DNA of 64,000 nt from Caldimonas thermodepolymerans (GTDB taxonomy: Bacteria > Pseudomonadota > Gammaproteobacteria > Burkholderiales > Burkholderiaceae_C), in assembly GCF_015476235.1 (NCBI RefSeq), contig NZ_CP064338.1, positions 868,001 through 932,000 of the forward strand. Direction: 5' to 3'. The translations under genes and the position numbers were made by a program. Shown one piece after another: positions 9,063 to 18,989 of the stretch; the stretch's first letter is position 1; each line of letters opens with the position of its first letter. The notes beneath the pieces are model-generated. The model had not been told where the DNA came from. It saw only the letters and a list, made by a program, of their open reading frames with translations, and did not search any database.

Positions 9063-9239
9063 TCAGGGCTGGCCGGCCGGAGGCTGCGGCGGCGGGTTCT
9101 CGTCGCCCGGCGCGTCGTCCGCCTGAGGCGGCGCGCCGGGGGTGCGCTGCTCCAGCTTGCGCTTGAGCTTTTCTTCCTTCTTGCGTTTCTTGGCCAGTTC
9201 GCGCTGGCGCTTCTCGTAGGCGTAGTTGGGCGTGGCCAA
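9063..9239 (-). CDS. small basic protein (58 aa), TTG start
   Basis: This 58-residue gene is easily missed because it starts with TTG. GGAC six bases upstream (AAAGGACCGCCC before the TTG) supports the start. The N-terminal 32 residues, beginning MATPNYAYEKRQRELAKKRK, are almost entirely charged and helical with many Lys and Arg, and the second half is rich in Pro, Asp and Gly. Similar short hypothetical proteins with this opening occur widely in Burkholderiales, to my recollection without known function. The composition suggests a nucleic-acid- or ribosome-associated role, but that is inference. It converges on the ABC exporter with three bases between stops. Confidence 0.75.
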   Translation of the reverse strand: MATPNYAYEKRQRELAKKRKKEEKLKRKLEQRTPGAPPQADDAPGDENPPPQPPAGQP

Positions 9240-9334
9240 GGGCGGTCCTTTCGACGTCGCAGGCAGGCGACCGGGTGGATGATGTGCCCATCCTACTCCC
9301 CCGGGCCGGCGCCGCTGTGGGAGACTCTCGCCCC

Positions 9335-9877
9335 ATGGCGCTCAAATCCACGATTTTCAAGGTCGAGCTGCAGGTGGCGGACATGGACCGGCATCACTAT
9401 GCCGACCACCAGCTCACGGTCGCCCAGCATCCTTCCGAGAACGACGAGCGGATGATGGTGCGCGTGCTGGCCTACGCCCTGTTCGCCGAGGAGGGGCTGG
9501 CGTTCGGCCGGGGCCTGTCGACCGACGACGAGCCCGACCTCTGGCAGCGCGATCTGACCGGTGCCATCGAGCGCTGGATCGACGTCGGCCAGCCGGACGA
9601 GAAGCTGGTGCGCAAGGCCTGCCATCGCGCGCGGCAGGTGGTCCTGCTGACCTACGGCCGGGTGGCCGGGGTGTGGTGGGCACAGAACAAGGGTGCGCTG
9701 GAGCGCCTGCCGCAGCTGCGCGTGCTGCACGTGCCGGGGCCGGCGGTCGAACAGATGGCCGCGCTCGTGCAGCGCTCGATGCGCCTGCAGTGCACGGTGC
9801 AGGACGGGCTGGTCTGGCTCGGCGACGGCCAGCGCAGCGTCGAGATCCCGCTGGAGACCTGGAAGGCAGGCGCCTAG
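9335..9877 (+). CDS. yaeQ: YaeQ family protein
   Basis: This 180-residue protein has the full length of the YaeQ family, a PD-(D/E)XK nuclease-like fold whose biological role is unresolved. It begins with the family opening MALKSTIFKVELQVADMDRH and carries the conserved stretches HPSENDERMMVRVLAYALFA and LWQRDLTGAIERWIDVGQPD. An in-frame extension back to 9275 exists but is not part of the family, so I chose the ATG at 9335. A GAGACT hexamer ends eight bases before the ATG and could be a weak -10 for a short-leader transcript. It converges on msrQ with four bases between stops. Confidence 0.9.
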   Translation: MALKSTIFKVELQVADMDRHHYADHQLTVAQHPSENDERMMVRVLAYALFAEEGLAFGRGLSTDDEPDLWQRDLTGAIERWIDVGQPDEKLVRKACHRARQVVLLTYGRVAGVWWAQNKGALERLPQLRVLHVPGPAVEQMAALVQRSMRLQCTVQDGLVWLGDGQRSVEIPLETWKAGA

Positions 9878-9881
9878 CGCG

Positions 9882-10496
9882 TCAGGCGCGCTGCAGGCGT
9901 TGCCGGGTGCGCAGGCGGTGCAGCACGCGCCAGCCGAGCAGCACGGCAATGACCGCGGCATAGACCATCACCTCGGCATGGTCGTTCTTGCCGGAGCGCA
10001 TCCACCAGAAGTGCAGCAGGCCCAGCAGTGCCACCGCGTGGACGCTGCGGTGCAGGGCCTGCCAGCGTGCCGCCCCCAGCGCCCGGATCGCGCGGTTGAA
10101 CGAGGTCGCCGCCAGCGGCAGCATCAGCGCCAGCGCCGCGAAGCCGACGAGGATGAACGGACGCTTGCCAAGGTCGCGCGCGATCTCGCCGACGTCGAAG
10201 CCCATGTCGAACCAGGCGTAGGCCAGCAGGTGCAGTACGCCGTAGCCGAAGGCGTACAGCCCCAGCACGCGGCGAAAGCGCGCCAGCGCCGCCCAGCCGG
10301 TCCACTGCCGCAGCGGCGTGACGGCCAGCGTCGCGCACAGCAGGCGCAGCGTCCAGTCGCCCAGCGAGCGGATCAGCGCCTCGGCCGGGTTCGCCCCCAG
10401 CGTGTCGGTGGCGGCCCCGTGCAGCAGCGCGGCCAGCGGCAGCGCGCAGGCGACGAACAGCGCGGGCTTGGCCGCCGGGTGCAGCAGGGCCTTCAC
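9882..10496 (-). CDS. msrQ: MsrQ, haem-binding membrane subunit of the periplasmic methionine sulfoxide reductase
   Basis: This 204-residue integral membrane protein of the ferric-reductase-like family has about five to six membrane segments. It delivers electrons from the quinone pool or flavin to MsrP. Conserved features are the TDTLGANPAEALIRSLGDWTL opening and histidines in the helices around GVLHLLAY, ALHRSVHAVALLGLLHFWW. The start codon is GTG, four bases after the msrP stop. The msrP-msrQ order and spacing are those of the standard operon, which repairs oxidised methionine in periplasmic proteins. Confidence 0.93.
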   Translation of the reverse strand: MKALLHPAAKPALFVACALPLAALLHGAATDTLGANPAEALIRSLGDWTLRLLCATLAVTPLRQWTGWAALARFRRVLGLYAFGYGVLHLLAYAWFDMGFDVGEIARDLGKRPFILVGFAALALMLPLAATSFNRAIRALGAARWQALHRSVHAVALLGLLHFWWMRSGKNDHAEVMVYAAVIAVLLGWRVLHRLRTRQRLQRA

Positions 10497-10500
10497 GGGC

Positions 10501-11493
<993 letters not shown>

Positions 11494-11520
11494 GGCAAGC
11501 CTCCGTGCGCTGGCAGCAAT

Positions 11521-11538
11521 GCACGGTTCGAGCCGTGC
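11521..11538. repeat. inverted repeat in the msrP leader
   Basis: GCACGG at 11521-11526 pairs with CCGTGC at 11533-11538 around a six-base centre. The repeat lies 28 bases upstream of the msrP start within the 135-base gap after ccsB. It could be a weak terminator or a regulator site; no T-run follows on the minus strand. I see no other structure in this gap. Confidence 0.3.
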
Positions 11539-11628
11539 CTGCGCCGATGGTTCCTCCCCGCCGGGCAGGACCTTCCCGCAGTCGCGTCGGCACCAGGGCT
11601 GCCGGCGTGCCCGGCGGCCGCCGGCGGG

Positions 11629-12969
11629 TCACAGCTCGCCGTAGGAATGCAGCCCGGAGAGGAACATGTTGACGCCCAGGAAGGCGAAGGTGGTCACCAC
11701 CAGGCCCACCAGCGCCCACCAGGCGGCCACCGTGCCGCGCAGCCCCTTGATCAGGCGCATGTGCAGCCAGGCGGCGTAGTTCAGCCAGACGATCAGGGCC
11801 CAGGTCTCCTTCGGGTCCCAGCTCCAGTAGCCGCCCCAGGCCTCGGCGGCCCACAGCGCCCCCAGGATGGTCGCGATCGTGAAGAAGGCAAAGCCCACCG
11901 CGATGGACTTGTACATCACGTCGTCCAGCACTTCCAGCCCCGGCAGGCGCTCGGCGATGCGCCGGCGCGCCAGCAGGATGCCGCCGACCACCAGCGCCGA
12001 GATGCCGAAGTAGACCGCCCAGTAGGCGCTGCCGCCGTCGGCTCCGGACTGGCGGAACACCAGCGGTTCGAAGCACAGCACCACGCCCAGTGCCCACAGC
12101 GGTGCGAGCTTGTACCAGCGCGTCTCGCCGGCCTGCTGCTTGATCAGGTACGCGAAGGCGACCATCGCGGCCAGCGCGAAGGTGCCGTAGCCGATGAAGT
12201 TGGCCGGCACGTGCAGCTTCATCCACCAGCTCTGCAGCGCCGGCACCAGCGGCTGGATCTCGTGGGCGCCGCGCACCAGCGTGTACCACAGCAGGAAGCC
12301 GACCGCGGCGCTGACGATGAGCATCACGAAGGCACCCAGCGCACGGGTGCGGTACTGGTCCTCGTAGTAGAGGTAGAAGGTCGTGGTCAGCCAGCAGAAC
12401 AGCACGAACACCTCGTAGAGGTTGCTGACCGGGATGTGGCCGATGTCCGGCGCGATCTGGTGGCTTTCGAACCAGCGCACCAGGGTGCCGATCAGGGCCA
12501 TCGCCACGGCCGCCCAGGCCAGCCTGGAGCCGATGCGCTCGGCCGTGCCCGCGCTGCCGCGCGAGAAGAAGCCGATCCAGTAGAACGCCGTGCTCATGAA
12601 GAACAGCACGCTCATCCACAGGATGGCGCTCTGGCTGGACAGGAAGTACTTGAGCAGGAACACGTTCTCGCCGGCGGCGAGGTCCGCGCCGAAGTCGTCG
12701 GTGGTGCGCAGGTACAGCGCGATGGCCAGCAAGGCCGCGGCGCCCACGCCCAGCATCAGTCCGCGCAGCGGCTTCCAGAACCAGCCCAGCCAGATCGCGG
12801 CCGGCACGGCCCCGACCAGGATGGCCTTCTCGTAGCCGTCCATCGACCCCGCATAGCGGCCGAAGGCAGTGATCGCGCCCGCGACCACCAGGGCGGCGAA
12901 CAGCCAGTCGAACCAGGTGCGCCGGGCAAAGTAGCCGGGCGTGTTGAGCGAAAGGGTGGTGGTGTTCAT
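11629..12969 (-). CDS. ccsB: CcsB/CcsA-type cytochrome c synthase subunit
   Basis: This 446-residue polytopic membrane protein is the haem-handling half of the system II cytochrome c synthetase. The tryptophan-rich haem-binding WWD motif WGGYWSWDPKETW lies at residues 378-390, in a periplasmic loop between C-terminal helices. About eight membrane segments are visible. The ATG at 12969 overlaps the ccs1 stop by four bases (ATGA), so translation is coupled. Together with Ccs1 it attaches haem to CXXCH apocytochromes such as the cytochrome c4 encoded just upstream. Confidence 0.92.
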   Translation of the reverse strand: MNTTTLSLNTPGYFARRTWFDWLFAALVVAGAITAFGRYAGSMDGYEKAILVGAVPAAIWLGWFWKPLRGLMLGVGAAALLAIALYLRTTDDFGADLAAGENVFLLKYFLSSQSAILWMSVLFFMSTAFYWIGFFSRGSAGTAERIGSRLAWAAVAMALIGTLVRWFESHQIAPDIGHIPVSNLYEVFVLFCWLTTTFYLYYEDQYRTRALGAFVMLIVSAAVGFLLWYTLVRGAHEIQPLVPALQSWWMKLHVPANFIGYGTFALAAMVAFAYLIKQQAGETRWYKLAPLWALGVVLCFEPLVFRQSGADGGSAYWAVYFGISALVVGGILLARRRIAERLPGLEVLDDVMYKSIAVGFAFFTIATILGALWAAEAWGGYWSWDPKETWALIVWLNYAAWLHMRLIKGLRGTVAAWWALVGLVVTTFAFLGVNMFLSGLHSYGEL

Positions 12970-15104
12970 CGTGCAGCCTCCTCGGCAGGCACGGCCGGCA
13001 GCAGCGCGGCCTTGAGGGATTCGAATTCGCGGTCGGTGTCCAGCGTCTTGCGCGTGGACGACAGGGCGGCGGTCAGCCGGGTGCGGCCCGCGCCGGCGGG
13101 TTGCAGCCAGATCCACAGCCGCCGCTCGCGCACGTACAGCATCGCGAACACGCCGATGACCAGCAGCAGGCAGCCCAGGTAGACGAGGTACTTGCCCGGC
13201 GCGCGCGCGACCTGGAAGACGCTGGCCTGCACGTGCTCGAAGTCCTGGAGCTGCAGCAGCAGCGGCGCCGGGTACAGGCCGGCGTCGGACAGCGACAGCA
13301 CCGCCTGCGTCATGAAGGCCTGGGTCTTCTCGTCGCCCGGCAGCGGCGGCAGGCCGGCGGCCTCGCGCGTCATCTGGGTCAGCTCGTACAGCACGCCGTT
13401 GAGGATGCGGATCAGCACGTCGGAGGTGCGGGCGCGGTCGGCCTCCGGCACGTTGGCCTGCATGAAGTCGGCCAGCGCCTGCAGCCCGCCGGTGAGCGGC
13501 CCGCCGGGCTCGACCGGCTCGGCGCCGGCGAACAGGTTCAGCCCGCGCCGGGCGGAAATGGTCAGCTGCTGGGCCAGCTCCGGCTTGTCGCCGTCGATCG
13601 CCTTGGCGACGTAGCGGGTGATTGCGCGTTCGCGCAGCGCCGGGTCCTGCAGCGCGGCATGCAGCCGCATCCAGGTGTCGATGCTGTCGCTGTCGTCGGC
13701 CGGGATGCGCAGGTAGCGGAACGGCTCGGCCAGGTTCTCGCGCACGCCGGCCAGGAAGACGCGCTGGCCGTCCAGCTCGACCGGCAGCATGTAGTTGTGG
13801 AACTCGCGCGCCTGGCCGCTCGCGTCGCGCAACCGGTAGGTGACCGACGGGCCGACGTTGCGCAGCGTGCGCTCGCCGGGCGCCTTGGCGCCCGAACCGA
13901 GGTGCTGCTGCAGGCTGTCGACCAGGTTCACCTTGCGCACGTCGGTGGCGTCCTGCGGCGTGCCCAGGTTCTCGACGTTGATCACGCGCAGGCCGGCGAG
14001 CTCGAGCGTGTACTTCTCGTCGCCTCCGGACAGCGTGGTGGCGCCGCCCACCGTGCCGCTGACGTCGAAGGCCTCGCCGCGGTGGTTCATCGGGTAGGCA
14101 CGCAGCCGCAGCTTCGAGCCGCCGTCGTCGAAGCTGGACTGGTAGATCGCCACGCCGCGGTGGAAGGCCGGCTCGTTGACCTTCACGGTGGCCGGCACGG
14201 CCTGCCCGGTCTCGTGGTCGTGGATCACGATCTCGCTCGCGAAGAGCTTGGGCATGCCGGTCTCGTAGTACTCGACGATGAACTTCTTCAGCTCGATGTC
14301 GAAGGGCAGCGGCTGCAGCAGCACGCCGTCGGACTGGTTCAGCAGCACCACGTTCGAGCGCGCGCCCTCGGGCACCAGCAGGTTGCCGCGGAAGGTCGGG
14401 TTGGCCAGGCTCAGGCGGTGCTTCTCGGGCACGTCGGCGATGAAGCCGCCGCCCGTGTAGGGTTCCTTGCCGGCCAGCCACATCTGCGCGCGCACCACCA
14501 GGTCGCCGTCGAACAGGCCGCCCAGGCAGATCAGCACGATGGCCGCGTGCGCGGCCAGGTAGCCGATGCGGTTGGCGCCGCCCTTCCTGGCCGCGACCAT
14601 CACGCCGCGCACTGCGTCGCCGTCCTGGCGGACCTGGGCCTTGGCCTTCCAGCCGTTGCGCTGCATCAGCTGCGTGACGCGCGCCAGCGCCGCCTCGTGG
14701 CCCTCGGCCAGCTCGCCGCTGGTCTTGTGGTGGAACGCCTGCAGGCTCTGCTCGCGGATGTGTTCCTTGTAGGTCTTCAGGTCGTGCAGCACCTTCGGCG
14801 TGTTGCGCGCGATGCACAGGCTGGTGGAGATCACCAGGAAGGCCAGGATCAGCAGGAACCACCAGGCGCTGTAGATCGAGTACATGCCCACCGCGCCGAA
14901 CACCTCGGCCCAGAACGGACCGAACTGGTTGACGTAGTTCACGAACGGCTCGTGCTGCCGGATCACGGTGCCGATGACCGAGGCGATGCAGATCACGGTC
15001 AGCAGCGTGATCGCGAAGCGCATCGAGGAAATCAGTTCCACCGCGTCGCGCAGCGGGCGCGAGCCGGAGCGAACTTCGAGGCCGGTGGTGGCGGAGGAGG
15101 ACAT
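12966..15104 (-). CDS. ccs1: Ccs1/ResB-like cytochrome c biogenesis protein
   Basis: This 712-residue protein is the second half of the system II cytochrome c synthetase. It has three N-terminal membrane segments (about residues 28-50, 82-102 and 170-190), a large periplasmic domain, and a last helix near residue 650 (YLGCLLLVIGVFAML). It chaperones the apocytochrome for CcsB. The ATG at 15104 has no Shine-Dalgarno sequence, but a GATAAT hexamer ends seven bases upstream, which suggests a leaderless mRNA. The cytochrome c4 gene upstream is separated by a strong terminator, so ccs1-ccsB probably has its own promoter. Confidence 0.92.
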   Translation of the reverse strand: MSSSATTGLEVRSGSRPLRDAVELISSMRFAITLLTVICIASVIGTVIRQHEPFVNYVNQFGPFWAEVFGAVGMYSIYSAWWFLLILAFLVISTSLCIARNTPKVLHDLKTYKEHIREQSLQAFHHKTSGELAEGHEAALARVTQLMQRNGWKAKAQVRQDGDAVRGVMVAARKGGANRIGYLAAHAAIVLICLGGLFDGDLVVRAQMWLAGKEPYTGGGFIADVPEKHRLSLANPTFRGNLLVPEGARSNVVLLNQSDGVLLQPLPFDIELKKFIVEYYETGMPKLFASEIVIHDHETGQAVPATVKVNEPAFHRGVAIYQSSFDDGGSKLRLRAYPMNHRGEAFDVSGTVGGATTLSGGDEKYTLELAGLRVINVENLGTPQDATDVRKVNLVDSLQQHLGSGAKAPGERTLRNVGPSVTYRLRDASGQAREFHNYMLPVELDGQRVFLAGVRENLAEPFRYLRIPADDSDSIDTWMRLHAALQDPALRERAITRYVAKAIDGDKPELAQQLTISARRGLNLFAGAEPVEPGGPLTGGLQALADFMQANVPEADRARTSDVLIRILNGVLYELTQMTREAAGLPPLPGDEKTQAFMTQAVLSLSDAGLYPAPLLLQLQDFEHVQASVFQVARAPGKYLVYLGCLLLVIGVFAMLYVRERRLWIWLQPAGAGRTRLTAALSSTRKTLDTDREFESLKAALLPAVPAEEAAR

Positions 15105-15111
15105 GGGCAGG

Positions 15112-15117
15112 ATTATC
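15112..15117 (-). promoter_or_regulatory. candidate -10 box for ccs1
   Basis: GATAAT on the minus strand lies seven bases before the ccs1 ATG. No TTGACA-like -35 is visible at the usual distance. If used, transcription would begin at or within a base or two of the start codon. Confidence 0.4.
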
Positions 15118-15152
15118 GGACGCCGGGGCAGGGCGCGCCGTGCATCAAAGAC

Positions 15153-15187
15153 AAAAGGCGGGTACCCCTGCGAGGGACCCGCCTTTT
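15153..15187 (-). terminator. rho-independent terminator of cytochrome c4
   Basis: An 11-bp perfect stem (15153-15163 with 15177-15187) encloses a 13-base loop. Read on the minus strand it ends in TTTT followed by GTCTTTG. It lies 25 bases after the cytochrome c4 stop and before ccs1, so it ends the cytochrome transcript. Confidence 0.85.
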
Positions 15188-15212
15188 GCCGGTTCGGTTC
15201 AGCGCGAGGGAA

Positions 15213-15830
15213 TCAGCGCAGGCCGGCGATGTAGTCGGACACGGCCTTGATCTCGCGGTCGGACATCTTCTCAGCGATCGCGGTCATCTGCGGGCTGTTG
15301 GTGCGCTCGCCGTTGCGGAACGCCACCAGCTGGGCCTCGGTGTAGTCGGCGTGCTGGCCGCCCAGGCGCGGGTACTGCGCCGGGATACCGGCACCGGTCG
15401 GGCTGTGGCAGCCGGCGCAGGCCGGCACCTGCTTGCCGGCGATGCCGCCACGGTAGATCTGCTCGCCCAGGCGCACCAGATCCTTGTTCTTCGCAAAGCC
15501 TGGCTTGGCCTCACGCGTCGCGTAGAAGGCCGCGACGTTCTTCATGTCGGCCTCGCTGAGCGCGCTGGCAAAGCCCTGCATGACCGGGTTCTTGCGCTTG
15601 CCGTTCTTGAACTCGGTCAGTTGCTTGACCAGGTACTCGGGGTGCTGGCCGGCGAGGATGGGGTTGGCGGGGCTGCCACGCGAGCCGTCGACCGCATGGC
15701 AGGCCGAGCAGACCTGGTTGGCGATGGCCTGGCCCTTGGCCAGGTCGGGCTTGGCAGCCGCCGGCGCATCGGCCGCCAGAGCAGGAGTCAACGCAAACGC
15801 AGCAAGCAGCAGGGTAGCGATCGATTTCAT
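15213..15830 (-). CDS. cytochrome c4, di-haem
   Basis: This 205-residue periplasmic di-haem cytochrome has a signal peptide (residues 1-20, cleaved after ALAA) and two haem-attachment motifs, CSACH at 41-45 and CAGCH at 138-142. Methionine axial-ligand candidates lie in KNPVMQGF (Met84) and NSPQM. The duplicated domain structure and length match cytochrome c4, which carries electrons from the bc1 complex to terminal oxidases. I chose the start at 15830 because it gives the signal peptide directly; the longer frame is not plausible. It is divergent from engB with 59 bases between the starts, and its own terminator follows. Confidence 0.93.
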   Translation of the reverse strand: MKSIATLLLAAFALTPALAADAPAAAKPDLAKGQAIANQVCSACHAVDGSRGSPANPILAGQHPEYLVKQLTEFKNGKRKNPVMQGFASALSEADMKNVAAFYATREAKPGFAKNKDLVRLGEQIYRGGIAGKQVPACAGCHSPTGAGIPAQYPRLGGQHADYTEAQLVAFRNGERTNSPQMTAIAEKMSDREIKAVSDYIAGLR

Positions 15831-15874
15831 GTCGTGGGAAAAGTTGTGTGGCCGGATGCAAAACCGCGGGATTT

Positions 15875-15880
15875 TACAAT
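15875..15880 (+). promoter_or_regulatory. candidate -10 box for engB
   Basis: TACAAT, part of TTTTACAAT, ends nine bases before the engB ATG. No clear -35 lies 16-18 bases upstream. No ribosome-binding site is present in the intervening bases, so the transcript would be leaderless or nearly so. Confidence 0.5.
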
Positions 15881-15889
15881 GCTCCCCAA

Positions 15890-16606
15890 ATGTCCGATAC
15901 CCAAGCCTCCAGCTCACCTGCTCCGTCTGCCTCGCAAACCGGCAAAAAAGCACTCGCGTGGGCCCACACCGCCCGCTTCCTGACCACGGCGAGCCGGCTG
16001 GACCAGCTGCCCGCGATCGAGCTGCCGGAGATCGCCTTCGTCGGTCGCTCCAACGCCGGCAAGTCCACCGCGATCAACACGCTGACGCAGCAGCGCCAGC
16101 TTGCGTTCGCCTCCAAGACGCCGGGGCGCACGCAGCACATCAACCTGTTCGAGCTGGGCCCCAAGGGCGCGCCCGACGCGGTGTTCGCCGACCTGCCGGG
16201 CTACGGCTACGCCGCGGTGGAGCGCGCGGCCAAGCTGCGCTGGCAGGAGGTGATGGCGCAGTACCTGGAGGTGCGCCGCAGCCTCAGCGGCGTGGTGCTG
16301 CTGGTCGATTCGCGCCACGGGCTCAAGGAGCTGGACCACCAGCTGCTGCGCTTCGTCGCGCCGCGCGTCGGCTCGGGCCAGGTGCGCCTGCTGGTGGTGC
16401 TGACCAAGGCCGACAAGCTCAACCGCAAGGAGGCCAACGAAGCGCTGCGTGGGGCCGGGGCGGCGCTGGGCGAGTTCGTCACCGACGAGGCCGACATCGG
16501 CATCACGCTGTTCTCGGCGCTGAAGAAGACCGGGCTGGAAGACCTGGCGACCACGCTGTACGACTGGGCACACCCCGAGGCGCCGCCGGGCGCAGCCGAG
16601 GACTGA
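15890..16606 (+). CDS. engB: ribosome biogenesis GTPase EngB (YihA/YsxC)
   Basis: This 238-residue single-domain GTPase helps assemble the large ribosomal subunit. G1 is GRSNAGKST at 52-60, G3 is DLPGYG at 101-106 and G4 is TKAD at 172-175. The first ~45 residues form a longer N-terminal extension, rich in Ser and Pro, than in E. coli YihA. The start at 15890 has no Shine-Dalgarno sequence and sits nine bases after a TACAAT box. The C-terminal ~20 residues are acidic and proline-rich. The gene is monocistronic, convergent with groEL, and shares a 59-base divergent promoter region with cytochrome c4. Confidence 0.95.
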   Translation: MSDTQASSSPAPSASQTGKKALAWAHTARFLTTASRLDQLPAIELPEIAFVGRSNAGKSTAINTLTQQRQLAFASKTPGRTQHINLFELGPKGAPDAVFADLPGYGYAAVERAAKLRWQEVMAQYLEVRRSLSGVVLLVDSRHGLKELDHQLLRFVAPRVGSGQVRLLVVLTKADKLNRKEANEALRGAGAALGEFVTDEADIGITLFSALKKTGLEDLATTLYDWAHPEAPPGAAED

Positions 16607-16734
16607 GCGGGCGTTTCCTCGGCGCAGCCCGCACCTGTCCGGACCTGCCTGCCTGAAATGCCCTGGCCGCCGCGCGGCCGGGCAGGTGCGCCGCCCCGGC
16701 CGCACGCATGCGGCCTTTGCGAGGGGCCAAAGAA

Positions 16735-16756
16735 AAGGCCGCCTTGCGGCGGCCTT
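16735..16756 (-). terminator. rho-independent terminator of groESL
   Basis: A 9-bp perfect stem (16735-16743 with 16748-16756) has a TTGC loop on the plus strand. On the minus strand the hairpin is followed by TTCTTT. It lies 33 bases after the groEL stop. The rest of the gap to engB (16607-16734) shows only GC-rich sequence. Confidence 0.85.
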
Positions 16757-16788
16757 CCTGGCGAAAGTTCGGCGTGTGGCCGGACCGA

Positions 16789-18429
<1,641 letters not shown>

Positions 18430-18482
18430 TTACTCCGAATGCTTTGAAACTTGTAAGGGGAACCGTTCAGCGACGCCGACGA

Positions 18483-18773
18483 TCACTTCTCGATGACGGC
18501 GAAGAGGTCTTCCTCGCGCATCACCAGCAGCTCTTCGCCATCGACCTTGACGGTCTGGCCGCTGTACTTGCCGAACAGCACGCGGTCGCCCACCTTGACG
18601 TTCAGGGCCACGAAATCGCCCTTGTCGTTGCGCTTGCCCGGGCCCACCGCCAGGACTTCGCCCTGGTCAGGCTTTTCGGCGGCGTTGTCGGGGATCACGA
18701 TGCCCGCAGCGGTCTTGGTTTCTTGTTCGAGGCGCTTGACGATCACGCGATCGTGCAACGGACGAAGTTTCAT
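18483..18773 (-). CDS. groES: co-chaperonin GroES (10 kDa)
   Basis: This 96-residue protein is the heptameric lid of GroEL. It begins [18 protein letters not shown], contains the mobile loop around [20 protein letters not shown], and ends [15 protein letters not shown]. The start at 18773 is supported by GGAG six bases upstream; an upstream in-frame ATG at 18833 would add 20 unrelated residues and is rejected. A leader of about 130 bases separates it from the promoter and CIRCE element and includes a perfect inverted repeat at 18811-18834. Confidence 0.99.
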   Translation of the reverse strand: MKLRPLHDRVIVKRLEQETKTAAGIVIPDNAAEKPDQGEVLAVGPGKRNDKGDFVALNVKVGDRVLFGKYSGQTVKVDGEELLVMREEDLFAVIEK

Positions 18774-18810
18774 TGCATCTCCTTGAAGAGGAAGGCACGT
18801 CTGGAATAAG

Positions 18811-18834
18811 AATGAGCGCACGTGAGCGCTCATT
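18811..18834. repeat. perfect 9-bp inverted repeat in the groES leader
   Basis: AATGAGCGC at 18811-18819 is mirrored by GCGCTCATT at 18826-18834 with six bases between. It lies in the transcribed leader, 38 bases before the groES start and about 44 bases downstream of CIRCE. No T-run follows it on the minus strand, so it is not an ordinary terminator. It may be an RNA stem or a second protein-binding site. Confidence 0.7.
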
Positions 18835-18877
18835 AACTTTCAGGATGAGCCCCGGGAATGCGGCTCGTCCGAAACTA

Positions 18878-18904
18878 CTAGCACTCTCCGGCAGAGAGTG
18901 CTAA
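18878..18904 (-). promoter_or_regulatory. CIRCE operator (HrcA binding site)
   Basis: The 9-9-9 architecture is CTAGCACTC, a nine-base spacer, then GAGTGCTAA on the plus strand. It differs from the consensus TTAGCACTC-N9-GAGTGCTAA at one base only. It lies at the predicted transcription start, seven bases beyond the -10 box, so bound HrcA would block initiation. Heat inactivates HrcA and relieves repression. Confidence 0.95.
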
Positions 18905-18911
18905 CAGCCTC

Positions 18912-18939
18912 ATTATAGGGGTGGTCGGAGGCCTTTCAA
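18912..18939 (-). promoter_or_regulatory. sigma70-type promoter of groESL
   Basis: On the minus strand a TTGAAA -35 box (18939-18934) and a perfect TATAAT -10 box (18917-18912) are separated by 16 bases. The predicted start falls at about 18905, at the edge of the CIRCE element. Confidence 0.88.
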
Positions 18940-18989
18940 GGGTGACCATCAGGGACGACGGGGCCGGCGTGGCCGGCCCCGCCCGGGGC

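Noticed and set aside
11629..14862. A single open frame running through ccsB and most of ccs1
   Set aside because: The second half is genuine ccsB in frame, but the first half is an off-frame reading of ccs1. The real arrangement is two genes overlapping by four bases, not a fusion.
13101..15983. A 960-codon plus-strand open frame opposite ccs1 and cytochrome c4
   Set aside because: It has repetitive low-quality composition and overlaps two clear genes and a terminator on the other strand.
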